13,709 nucleotides of DNA from Deltaproteobacteria bacterium (GTDB taxonomy: Bacteria; Desulfobacterota; JADFXK01). Shown here in pieces: positions 7,195-13,709 of this stretch. A model generated the notes under the pieces. The model saw only the letters and a program-made list of their open reading frames with translations, did no database searches and was not told where the DNA came from. The first letter of the stretch is position 1. Each line of letters begins with the position of its first letter. The stretch lies in contig JADFYC010000059.1 of assembly GCA_015233295.1 (NCBI GenBank), forward strand, positions 1 through 13,709, read 5' to 3'. A program made the translations under genes and the position numbers.

Positions 7195-7235
7195 AAGGGC
7201 CTTAGTAATGAAAACTGAGGCCCTTATTTTGTTTT
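7192..7235 (+). terminator. Intrinsic terminator of the protease unit
   Basis: A 14-pair stem (7192-7205 with 7215-7228), complementary except for one G-U pair, has a 9-base loop and is followed by a T-rich tail broken by one G (7227-7235). It lies 109 bases after the stop of the subtilase, so it closes the two-protease transcription unit. Transcripts from the overlapping promoter would begin inside the left arm, leaving only a short stem, and should escape it. Confidence 0.9.
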
Positions 7236-7269
7236 GGGAGGAGCCGGCGTCTATCCCTGAGGTATAACC

Positions 7270-7515
7270 ATGAAGTACCCTTATGAGATAAAGGTCTTTT
7301 TTGATATTCGGGACCAGATCTGGGTGGCCGTTTCGGATGATCTCCCAGGCTGCTCCGCCGGCGGGGCTACACCGGTAGAGGCTCTGCAAGAATTTGAATT
7401 GGCCGTAGAGGCCTGGATTGAGGCGCTTGAATCTACCGGAAAATCGCTTCCAATCCCGAAGGGAATGGGCGTTGGGTCAGGGGAACGTCAATCCACGACG
7501 GCCGTAACCGGCTGA
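7270..7515 (+). CDS. HicB-like antitoxin-fold protein, orphan
   Basis: 81 residues. The N-terminal 60 match the HicB antitoxin fold, a degraded RNase-H-like alpha/beta domain: the beta strand MKYPYEIKVFFD, then WVAVSDDLPGCSAGG (the usual DLPGC motif), then an amphipathic helix ALQEFELAVEAWIEAL and a short KSLPIP end. The tail from about 65 is Gly/Ser/Thr-rich and shows no DNA-binding HTH or ribbon-helix-helix. GAGG lies seven bases before the ATG. In HicAB loci a small HicA toxin RNase with a conserved catalytic His lies next door. None is visible on either side, so this is a solitary HicB-like protein of uncertain role. It is first in a unit with the downstream stress protein, driven by the strong promoter at 7166. 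Confidence 0.85.
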   Translation: MKYPYEIKVFFDIRDQIWVAVSDDLPGCSAGGATPVEALQEFELAVEAWIEALESTGKSLPIPKGMGVGSGERQSTTAVTG

Positions 7516-7589
7516 CGGTCCATCACAAGTCTCGACCACCGACCCAGCCTGGCCCCCCCCGGTCAATGCCACCTGGAATTAGGACAGAC

Positions 7590-8555
7590 ATGATATCACA
7601 TGCACAAGCGAACATTCTGATTGCGGTAGATGGCTCGGATCAATCATTTGAGGTCGTCCGGTATGTGGGGCGGATCATCCCACCGGGCCGGGCCGGAATT
7701 ACTCTGCTGCACATTGCCCACGAGATACCGGAAAGTTTTTGGGACACGGAACAGGACCCTCGGCCCCGTCAAGATAAGAACTGGGCTAAGTCCGTGGCTG
7801 CCCCACAGCGCCGAGTAATTGATGATTTTTTGGACAGGACCAGGCAAGAGCTCCATGAATTGGGCCATCAAGATGGTTTGGTCATGGCTCTGGTGAAGAA
7901 ACGGCAGGCGGGTGTTGCTCGAGATATCCTAAAAGAAGCCCGGCAGGGCTACCAGGCCCTGGTGCTGGGGCGCCGGGGCGCAAGTCAGTTGCCGGATCTG
8001 GTTTTTGGTAGTGTGGCTAACAAGCTGCTGGATCGCTTGACCGATGTAACGTTGTGGGTGGTGGGCGGCTCCCCTGATCCGGGTAAGGTGCTGGCCGCGA
8101 TGGACGCTTCTGAATCAGCCATCAGGCTGGTCGATTATGTGGGTCAGGTGTTCGAGAAGTCTTTGCCGGAGTTGATTCTTTTCCACGTTATCAGAGATTT
8201 CCGGGTGACTTTTCCAGATGCGGCTCACGCCTATTCGAATGATGACGCCAAAGAATTAACCAGCCTGGCCGGTGAACAGGCGAAACGGGCCGCCGCCGCC
8301 ATGGTTCCCTTGCTCCAGCAGGGTGTTAAGGCCTTAAGAGACCGGGGAGGCCGCCCTGAAGATATCCTGGCCAAAATCATCACCGGAGAACCAAGCCGCT
8401 CTGGGGCCATCATCCGTGAGGCTCGCCAGGGAGGCTATGGAACCGTGGTGCTGGGCCGAAAGGGAGTTTCTCGGGTGGCCGAGTTTCCGTTCGGCCGGGT
8501 CAGCCATAAGGTAATTCAGATGGCTGATGATCTGGCTGTCTGGGTGATCAATTAG
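7590..8555 (+). CDS. Tandem-domain universal stress protein (UspA family)
   Basis: 321 residues, cytoplasmic, with two Usp domains. Domain 1 (about 6-160) starts NILIAVDGSDQS and holds the nucleotide-binding pattern G-2x-G-9x-G-S (GRRG at 127-130, GS at 140-141). Domain 2 (about 166-321) starts VLAAMDASESA and has GRKG at 289-292, but Gly302 is followed by Arg instead of Ser/Thr, so ATP binding may be lost or changed there. The start at 7590 is preferred because AGGA lies five bases upstream; the upstream ATG at 7566 sits behind a run of C bases with no ribosome site. Usp proteins help survival under starvation, redox or other stress; the specific role is not predictable. It sits 74 bases after the HicB-like gene and converges on gmd, 38 bases apart. 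Confidence 0.95.
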   Translation: MISHAQANILIAVDGSDQSFEVVRYVGRIIPPGRAGITLLHIAHEIPESFWDTEQDPRPRQDKNWAKSVAAPQRRVIDDFLDRTRQELHELGHQDGLVMALVKKRQAGVARDILKEARQGYQALVLGRRGASQLPDLVFGSVANKLLDRLTDVTLWVVGGSPDPGKVLAAMDASESAIRLVDYVGQVFEKSLPELILFHVIRDFRVTFPDAAHAYSNDDAKELTSLAGEQAKRAAAAMVPLLQQGVKALRDRGGRPEDILAKIITGEPSRSGAIIREARQGGYGTVVLGRKGVSRVAEFPFGRVSHKVIQMADDLAVWVIN

Positions 8556-8593
8556 ACGGTCGGCGGCAGAAACGGCGGCCGGTACCCTGCGGC

Positions 8594-9733
8594 CTATTCG
8601 CACTCCAGCTTGTACCTTAGCCCCTGAGATTTGCAGACCATCTCCCGGCCGGTCTCCTGGATATCACCTTCTATCATTTCCCTAACCAGCTCCGCAAAAG
8701 AGGTTCGTGGCGCCCAGCCCAGTTGCTCTCGGGCCTTGGAACAATCACCCAGCAGAGATTCCACCTCCGTGGGCCGGAAGAATCTGGGGTCCACCCCGAA
8801 CAACTTATCTCCCGGCCGGATCAATGGATTGAACTCATATTTTTCCTCAAAGGCCGCCCGGTCGCAAGAAGCCACGATCCCCTCCTCACATACCCCATGG
8901 CCTTTCCAGTCAATTGTTATGCCGACAGCTTCGCAGGCCGCCTGGCAAAAATCGCGGACAGAGTGTTGCACGCCGGAGGCGATAACGAAGTCTTCCGGAC
9001 GGTCTTGTTGCAGCATTAGCCACTGGGCCTCCACGTAGTCGCGGGCATGTCCCCAGTCGCGCCGCGCCTCCATATTGCCCAGGTAAATGGTGTCTTGAAT
9101 GCCCATTAAAGCCCGGGCGATACCTCTGGTGATTTTCCTGGTGACAAAGGTTTCACCCCGAATCGGCGATTCATGGTTGAACAGAATCCCATTACAGGCA
9201 AACATCCCATAGGCTTCCCGATAGTTAACCGTAATCCAATATCCATATAACTTGGCCACGGCATAGGGGCTGCGAGGATAGAACGGCGTTTTTTCATCTT
9301 GTGGCACAGTTTGGGCTTTACCGTAAAGCTCACTGGTAGATGCCTGGTAAAAACGTGTTTTCTCCACCAATTTGAGAATGCGAACGGCCTCCAGCAGCCG
9401 CAGTGTGCCCAAGGCATCGGCGTTGGCCGTGTATTCCGGAGACTCGAAACTTACCGCCACATGGCTTTGGGCGGCCAGATTATAAATCTCATCAGGCTGG
9501 ATTTCTTCGATTAGTCTGGCCAGACCAAGAGAGTCGGTCAATTCACCGTGGTGTAACTGAAAGCGCTTTGCAATACCGTGGTCGCTCCGATGAATATGAT
9601 CAACCCTTTCCGTATTAGACACCGAGCAACGCCGCCTGATGCCGTGAACAGTGTATCCTTGGGTTAGCAGAAATGCGGAAAGATAGGCTCCATCCTGGCC
9701 GGTGACACCCGTAATCAAGGCTACTTTACTCAA
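8594..9733 (-). CDS. gmd: GDP-mannose 4,6-dehydratase
   Basis: 379 residues, a full-length short-chain dehydrogenase/reductase of the extended class. It converts GDP-D-mannose to GDP-4-keto-6-deoxymannose, the precursor of GDP-fucose, GDP-rhamnose and GDP-perosamine for surface glycans. Seen: NADP-binding GVTGQDGAYL (9-18), RRRCSVSNTERVDHI, NLAAQSHV, active-site ASTSELYGK (T133, E135), YAVAKLYGYW (Y157, K161) and NHESPIRGETFVTRKI, where the family commonly has SPRRGE. The start codon is TTG at 9733, supported by AAAGGAG eight bases upstream and by the position of the Rossmann fold. No GDP-fucose synthase, rhamnose reductase or perosamine synthase lies next to it, so the final sugar cannot be told. 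It may be read with the membrane protein 78 bases upstream; no terminator was seen in the 38 bases before the convergent usp gene. Confidence 0.97.
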   Translation of the reverse strand: MSKVALITGVTGQDGAYLSAFLLTQGYTVHGIRRRCSVSNTERVDHIHRSDHGIAKRFQLHHGELTDSLGLARLIEEIQPDEIYNLAAQSHVAVSFESPEYTANADALGTLRLLEAVRILKLVEKTRFYQASTSELYGKAQTVPQDEKTPFYPRSPYAVAKLYGYWITVNYREAYGMFACNGILFNHESPIRGETFVTRKITRGIARALMGIQDTIYLGNMEARRDWGHARDYVEAQWLMLQQDRPEDFVIASGVQHSVRDFCQAACEAVGITIDWKGHGVCEEGIVASCDRAAFEEKYEFNPLIRPGDKLFGVDPRFFRPTEVESLLGDCSKAREQLGWAPRTSFAELVREMIEGDIQETGREMVCKSQGLRYKLECE

Positions 9734-9811
9734 TAGTCTTCTCCTTTATAGATGACCCGGCCCCCGGCCGAGATCAAATTTCCGTCCATACGCATTTTCG
9801 GCAGAGGGAAA

Positions 9812-10366
9812 TCATCTGGTTCCCTGCGGCCCATCTGTATCTTCGGTTTTGGTTTTACCAGTTTTCAGACCCGGATAAAGCTTTTTGGCGCATTCCGGGC
9901 ATATCCCATGCGAAAAATTGGCTTCAGAACGGTCTCGGATAAAAGCCTCTATCTGGTTCCAATATCCTTTGTCGTCTCGTACTTTTTTGCAGCTAGCACA
10001 GATCGGGAGCAGGCCGCTAAGTTGCTTGACTTTATTTAACGAATCCTGAAGCTCGGCGATCAGCTTTTCCCGCTCTGCCTCGATCCGTTTCCGTTCGACA
10101 ATCTCCTCCACCGCCTTGGTATATAATATTCGATACCGGGTAATGACGTAGTAGGCCGCTACGACGGCAATTATGGTCCCAAAGACTATGGTGACGACGT
10201 TAGACTGCCATAGCGTCATGTCCGGAGCAACTATCCGCTTTATAAACTGATAAGCGGTAGTGCAAAAGAAGGTGATCAATCCTACCTTAATCAGGGGAAG
10301 ACCAAGCCCATAGGATTTGGGTATCTGATAGGCGGCTACCGGGATATCTTTATTTCCGTCTTCCAT
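9812..10366 (-). CDS. Small membrane protein with coiled coil and C-terminal CxxC/HxxCxxC module
   Basis: 184 residues. Two likely membrane helices (about 22-42 and 55-75) put both ends in the cytoplasm, since basic residues follow both helices. Residues 80-116 are highly charged and look like a coiled coil (VEEIVERKRIEAEREKL). Residues 117-165 form a module known to me from the C-termini of response regulators and PAS sensors in Desulfobacterota and relatives: LSGLLPICASCKKVRDDKGY, then NQIEAFIRDRSEANFSHGIC. Its cysteines C123, C126, C156 and C159, with H153, could bind a metal. No REC, PAS, GGDEF or kinase domain is present, so this is a stripped-down membrane version. AAGGGG precedes the ATG by about eight bases. 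The biochemical role of the module is unknown to me. Confidence 0.85.
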   Translation of the reverse strand: MEDGNKDIPVAAYQIPKSYGLGLPLIKVGLITFFCTTAYQFIKRIVAPDMTLWQSNVVTIVFGTIIAVVAAYYVITRYRILYTKAVEEIVERKRIEAEREKLIAELQDSLNKVKQLSGLLPICASCKKVRDDKGYWNQIEAFIRDRSEANFSHGICPECAKKLYPGLKTGKTKTEDTDGPQGTR

Positions 10367-10493
10367 CGTCTTGCCCCTTGCATTCTGTTATTTCATTTGG
10401 TTAAGCTTGGGGTCCAGCCGACATCGTAAAAATTGTACCGCCTCTGCCATGGCCCGACGGGCGCTAAAGTGAAAGCAAGAACAGCCAAGACCA

Positions 10494-12221
10494 TCATGAC
10501 TTACCACCCGGCGCCAGAGGATCGGGCAACTTGATCAGCATCATGTGACCAAATGAAGCCGGCTGCCCAAAAGACAGATTGGCTAAGACCAATTGCAGTT
10601 GGGCTGTTTGAGGGGGCGGGGTAAAGCAAGTCCGGACCTGGGGATCCCCACCCGGCTTGATGTCTTTAACTATCCAGTCCGAATGTAATTCCATGCCTCG
10701 GTAGTTTAAGAAGCGGGCCCCCACTCGGGCCCCGTACTCGGAACTCTGACTGTCTACCTTCAAGGCCAGCAATAACACATCCTGTGGTGATACCGTCACC
10801 TTGCCCCCTAAGCAGGAGACCAGGGCGGTTTGGGCGTTCTTTAGTTGGATCCGGTTTTGGCCGGTTCCCGCGCCCAGCCGAATTTTCTCGGAAGCGGGAT
10901 CGTCAAAAAGGGTTCGCCACCATCCCGAGGCCGGCCCCGGCCCCGGCGGATCGATGTCAACTACGGGATTAAAGATTAAATTAGGTAGCATGGCGACCAG
11001 GATAACCCGGTCTTCCAGGAATACCTTTTGCACGCCGTTCGGCTCGTTCAGGATCTTGGGGGTCTGTCGAGAGCCTTCGGGCCGGTCCAGGTGATAAAAA
11101 AGCACTATCCGGAAATAGCCGCCCAATTGGAATTCGGCCGGTTCATATGTATATCCGGTCAGAGTCACTCCCGAGGGCATCTTCCAGTTCATCGGGAAAG
11201 GAGGAGAGAGTCGGTAGAGCCGTTCATAAGCGGCCTGGGCCTCCTCCCTTTGGCCGAGATTCAAATGGGCTTGAGCCAGTCCAAGATAGCTCTCCACCCG
11301 GTAGGGGTCCGCTTCTGTGGCCCGGCGAAACAAATCGATGGCTTCATAATTTCGGAAATTATTCAAGGCCGCCTGGCCCAAAAAGTCCCCGGGCCAACCG
11401 CTCTGAAGCTTGATCTCGGGATCTCCGGTTGCCTTACCGGACAATCTGATCAGCGACTGGAATGCTTCTGGGGCCATGCCCCCTTTGAGCTGAATCAAAC
11501 CCAACTCATAGGCATAGGCCTCTTTTTCAGGATGCCTGCCGGCCAGTTCCGTGAATAAACCGAGAGACAGCGGGAATGACCACATTTGCCAGGCCGCCCT
11601 GGCGATGGCCAAAGCGACCGTTTCATCCTCCAGGTTGAGTTGAGTAACCTTTTTTTCGATGAGCAATTCCACCGCCTGATCAACCCGGTTGTTCCGTAGC
11701 CCCAACTCGGCCAATCGCGCATAATCGGGGTGCGGATCAATCTTTGCCCCGGCTAAACAAAGTTGAAAAGCGTTGGCCGGGTCGTTTTGTTTCTGATAAA
11801 GGTGACTGAGTTTTGCGTAAGCGGTCCCGGCCGCCCCGGCCAGGTCTGCTACTGTCTGTTTTGCCGGTGGATTAATGAACTTAGCTGTGTATACGGCCTT
11901 TTGGTACAAATTCGTAACTTGCCGAAAATCTTTCTCGGCCTGGGTCACTTCACCTTGTTTCAGGTTGCCTTCTGCCGAAATCAGGAGAGACTTCTGCCAT
12001 TCTTGATAAGTCCTATAGAATTCCTCACTTCTTTCGATATTACCGTTTTTACGAATTATTTTCTGGTACCATTTCTCCGCGTCCGAATACCGGCCCTGAT
12101 CCCGGTAATAGCCAGCCAGACGGTACCGCACCCCGTCCAGGGCAAGTACCTGGAAAATAATCACAACTATCCCGAACCCGGCCAAAAACATTAGCTTCAG
12201 CCGCTTGCCCCGTGTGGACAT
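10494..12221 (-). CDS. Membrane-anchored tetratricopeptide repeat protein with beta-rich C-terminal region
   Basis: 575 residues. MSTRGKRLKL followed by a hydrophobic helix (about 10-28) indicates an uncleaved N-terminal anchor with the rest outside the cytoplasm. TPR-like helical pairs are visible at about 32-60 (RYRLAGYYRDQGRYSDAEKW), 134-163, 236-265, 277-306 (NYEAIDLFRRATEADPYR) and 311-340 (LGLAQAHLNLGQREEAQAAY). Residues about 350-575 have no TPR and look beta-rich, with W435/W436, GARVGARFLNYRGM and a final FGHMMLIKLPDP. The last half could be a galactose-binding-type jelly roll, but this is inference. AGGCGG lies about six bases before the ATG. A candidate promoter lies upstream at 12288-12318, and gmd is two genes downstream. 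A role as an assembly or polysaccharide-related scaffold is plausible but not shown. Confidence 0.85.
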   Translation of the reverse strand: MSTRGKRLKLMFLAGFGIVVIIFQVLALDGVRYRLAGYYRDQGRYSDAEKWYQKIIRKNGNIERSEEFYRTYQEWQKSLLISAEGNLKQGEVTQAEKDFRQVTNLYQKAVYTAKFINPPAKQTVADLAGAAGTAYAKLSHLYQKQNDPANAFQLCLAGAKIDPHPDYARLAELGLRNNRVDQAVELLIEKKVTQLNLEDETVALAIARAAWQMWSFPLSLGLFTELAGRHPEKEAYAYELGLIQLKGGMAPEAFQSLIRLSGKATGDPEIKLQSGWPGDFLGQAALNNFRNYEAIDLFRRATEADPYRVESYLGLAQAHLNLGQREEAQAAYERLYRLSPPFPMNWKMPSGVTLTGYTYEPAEFQLGGYFRIVLFYHLDRPEGSRQTPKILNEPNGVQKVFLEDRVILVAMLPNLIFNPVVDIDPPGPGPASGWWRTLFDDPASEKIRLGAGTGQNRIQLKNAQTALVSCLGGKVTVSPQDVLLLALKVDSQSSEYGARVGARFLNYRGMELHSDWIVKDIKPGGDPQVRTCFTPPPQTAQLQLVLANLSFGQPASFGHMMLIKLPDPLAPGGKS

Positions 12222-12287
12222 TGATGCCGCCTGGAGTTATCCTTCAATTTCTATAGGCTATCGTACATACTGACAATTTTTATCTTT

Positions 12288-12318
12288 ATAATATGGCCCA
12301 AAATCGGCACCGGGTCAA
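12288..12318 (-). promoter_or_regulatory. Candidate promoter for the TPR gene
   Basis: On the minus strand, TTGACC (12318-12313) is followed by TATTAT (12293-12288) at 19 bases, or by CATATT at 17 bases. Matches to the sigma70 consensus are good except for the long spacer of the first option. The predicted start near 12281 gives a leader of about 60 bases. Confidence 0.45.
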
Positions 12319-12504
12319 GTATTTTTCTTAGACAAGCCAGGGGATCCCGGCGGCTCCGGCCAGGATGCGACTGCCCAGGAAACGATGGAACCAGGTGGGA
12401 GTTGAAGAAGTAATCTCTGGCCTGAGCCGGCGAAAAGGCCAATGACTCCATGTGGCCGATAGACAAAAGCACAACGGTATGAGTTGGTCCGAGCCTGGGG
12501 TATG

Positions 12505-13709
12505 TCACTTAAGCCGGCTCATCTCTTCCGCCCGCAGTTCCCTCCGAAGAAGTTTCCCGACCTTGGACTTGGGCAGCATATCCCGAAATTCGATATATTG
12601 AGGAACCTTGTACCCGGCCAGTCTTTGCCGGCAGAAACGGGTCAAGTCGTGGCCGGTGATGCCCTTAATATCTTTCTTGAGCACGACGAAGGCTTTTATC
12701 CGCTCACCTACTTTATCATCCGGTACCCCCACGACGCAGGCAGCGATGACCGCCGCGTGATCCTGGAGCACGCTTTCTATCTCCGAGGCTGAGACCCGGT
12801 ATCCCTTGTGTTTTATGGTGTCCATGGTCCGGTCGACGAAGTAGAGAAAGCCTGCCTCATCTATCCGGACAATGTCGGCGGTGCGGTAAAATACCTTGCC
12901 GTCCAACTCGACAAAGGCCTTGGCCGTCTCCTCCGGTTTGTTCCAATATTCCTTGACCATGGGGTCGGAGTGAACCAAAATTTCACCGGCCTGGCCGATC
13001 GGAGCCGACTCCATGGTGAGGGGATCAATGATCCTGACCTCTTTGCCGGCCATAACCTGGCCCATGGCGCCGGCGGGCAGGTCGCAGTCCGGGGGGCTCA
13101 TGGATACGCCGCCCACGGTTTCCGTGGCTCCATACCCGATGTAAATGGGATAGTTGAACTTTTGTTGCCAACGCTCCGCCAGGTCCTGAGGCAATACGTC
13201 TCCCCCGGAAAAACAGTATCTCAGGGAACTCAAGTCATAAAGGTCGAGGCGGTCGTGTTCGAGGATCATGCGGAACAGCGTAGGCACTCCGATAAGAGTC
13301 GTGACTCGATGGCGGGCCACGTCATCCATCAAAGCGTCGAGATTAATCCTTGGCGCCAAGATTATTGTCCCGCCGTGGACCAACATCGTGCCCAGGCCGG
13401 TGGTCTGACCCAGGATATGGAATACTGGAGCGGACCCCAAAATAACGTTTTCATCCAATGGAAACAGCGAGGCACAGGTAGATATCTGTTCGTGGGCCCT
13501 TTCCACCACCAGACGATGGGTGATCGGCACCCCCTTGGGATGCTTGGTTGTGCCGCCGGTGTAGAGTATTTCTGCCAGATCGTCGGGGTCGGCCGGGTGT
13601 GAGGCCACCGGTTCAGCACCGCTATCCAAAAGCTTAGTCAGCTTAACGCTATGCCCCCCTGTCCCGCCTTTCCCCGGGGGACCTTGTCGAACAGCCAGCC
13701 GAACAGGCG
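12505..13709 (-). CDS. AMP-forming acyl-CoA synthetase / ligase (5' end outside window)
   Basis: The frame is open to the right edge, so a TTG near 13629 is not the true start; 400 codons are visible. The enzyme activates a carboxylic acid to an acyl-adenylate and then to acyl-CoA; cytoplasmic or membrane-peripheral. Core motifs in visible-codon numbers: A3 P-loop YTGGTTKHPKG (49-59), A5 GYGATE (191-196), A7 YRTADI (274-279, commonly YRTGD), A8 DRTMDTIKHKGYRVSASEIE (292-311) and A10 PKSKVGK with the adenylation lysine at 385. The P-loop normally reads TTGxPKG, and Lys55 replaces that Gly here. The motif pattern fits medium- or long-chain fatty acid or aromatic acid ligases, but the acid cannot be named from this half. 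It is the first gene read on the minus strand, 283 bases upstream of the TPR gene. Confidence 0.94.
   Translation of the reverse strand, partial: PVRLAVRQGPPGKGGTGGHSVKLTKLLDSGAEPVASHPADPDDLAEILYTGGTTKHPKGVPITHRLVVERAHEQISTCASLFPLDENVILGSAPVFHILGQTTGLGTMLVHGGTIILAPRINLDALMDDVARHRVTTLIGVPTLFRMILEHDRLDLYDLSSLRYCFSGGDVLPQDLAERWQQKFNYPIYIGYGATETVGGVSMSPPDCDLPAGAMGQVMAGKEVRIIDPLTMESAPIGQAGEILVHSDPMVKEYWNKPEETAKAFVELDGKVFYRTADIVRIDEAGFLYFVDRTMDTIKHKGYRVSASEIESVLQDHAAVIAACVVGVPDDKVGERIKAFVVLKKDIKGITGHDLTRFCRQRLAGYKVPQYIEFRDMLPKSKVGKLLRRELRAEEMSRLK

Noticed and set aside
7553..7560. Run of eight C before the usp gene as a phase-variable switch
   Set aside because: It lies upstream of the preferred start and ribosome site and is not placed between promoter boxes that I can identify.
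12251..12508. 85-codon minus-strand frame beginning GTG, overlapping the ligase stop codon by four bases
   Set aside because: The GTGA overlap suggests coupling, but the predicted protein has no recognisable domain. It starts with GTG, and its 3' part covers the likely promoter of the TPR gene. Kept only as a weak possibility.

Overview
The window reads as ordinary chromosomal bacterial DNA of roughly even base composition. A Desulfobacterota (former Deltaproteobacteria) origin is likely but not proven. The pointers are an HD-GYP protein with a DUF3391-type N-terminus, a 'LSGLLPICASCKK...' cysteine module that I associate mainly with sensory proteins of that group, and secreted proteases carrying FG-GAP-like repeats. 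No tRNA, rRNA, CRISPR array, recognisable transposase or prophage gene was seen.

Left part (1-1678, minus strand): a c-di-GMP phosphodiesterase-type HD-GYP gene is cut by the left edge just after its HHE motif. Upstream of it lies endonuclease V (nfi). The HD-GYP gene appears to have its own promoter in the short gap between them. From about 1680 to 2363 there is a long non-coding divergent region with a compact GC-rich multi-hairpin element (1872-1975), a sigma70-like promoter (2197-2225) and a foldable 5' leader with a hairpin over the ribosome binding site.

Centre (2364-7235, plus strand): two secreted proteases lie in tandem, a papain-type cysteine protease followed 91 bases later by a subtilisin-type serine protease. 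Their catalytic domains are unrelated. Both end in the same kind of cassette: six repeats of exactly 50 residues with a calcium-loop motif (DFNGDGKAD). A strong intrinsic terminator closes this unit. The terminator is interlocked with an almost consensus promoter for the next unit, an orphan HicB-like protein followed by a tandem-domain universal stress protein.

Right part (8594-13709, minus strand): GDP-mannose 4,6-dehydratase (TTG start), a small membrane protein with a coiled coil and a CxxC/HxxCxxC module, a membrane-anchored TPR protein with a beta-rich C-terminus, and the C-terminal 400 codons of an AMP-forming acyl-CoA synthetase. Gmd, and less surely the TPR protein, suggest surface polysaccharide work, but no complete polysaccharide pathway is visible. 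The candidates for something undescribed are the twin-protease cassette with its structured leader, the 1872-1975 element, and the minimal membrane form of the CxxC module.
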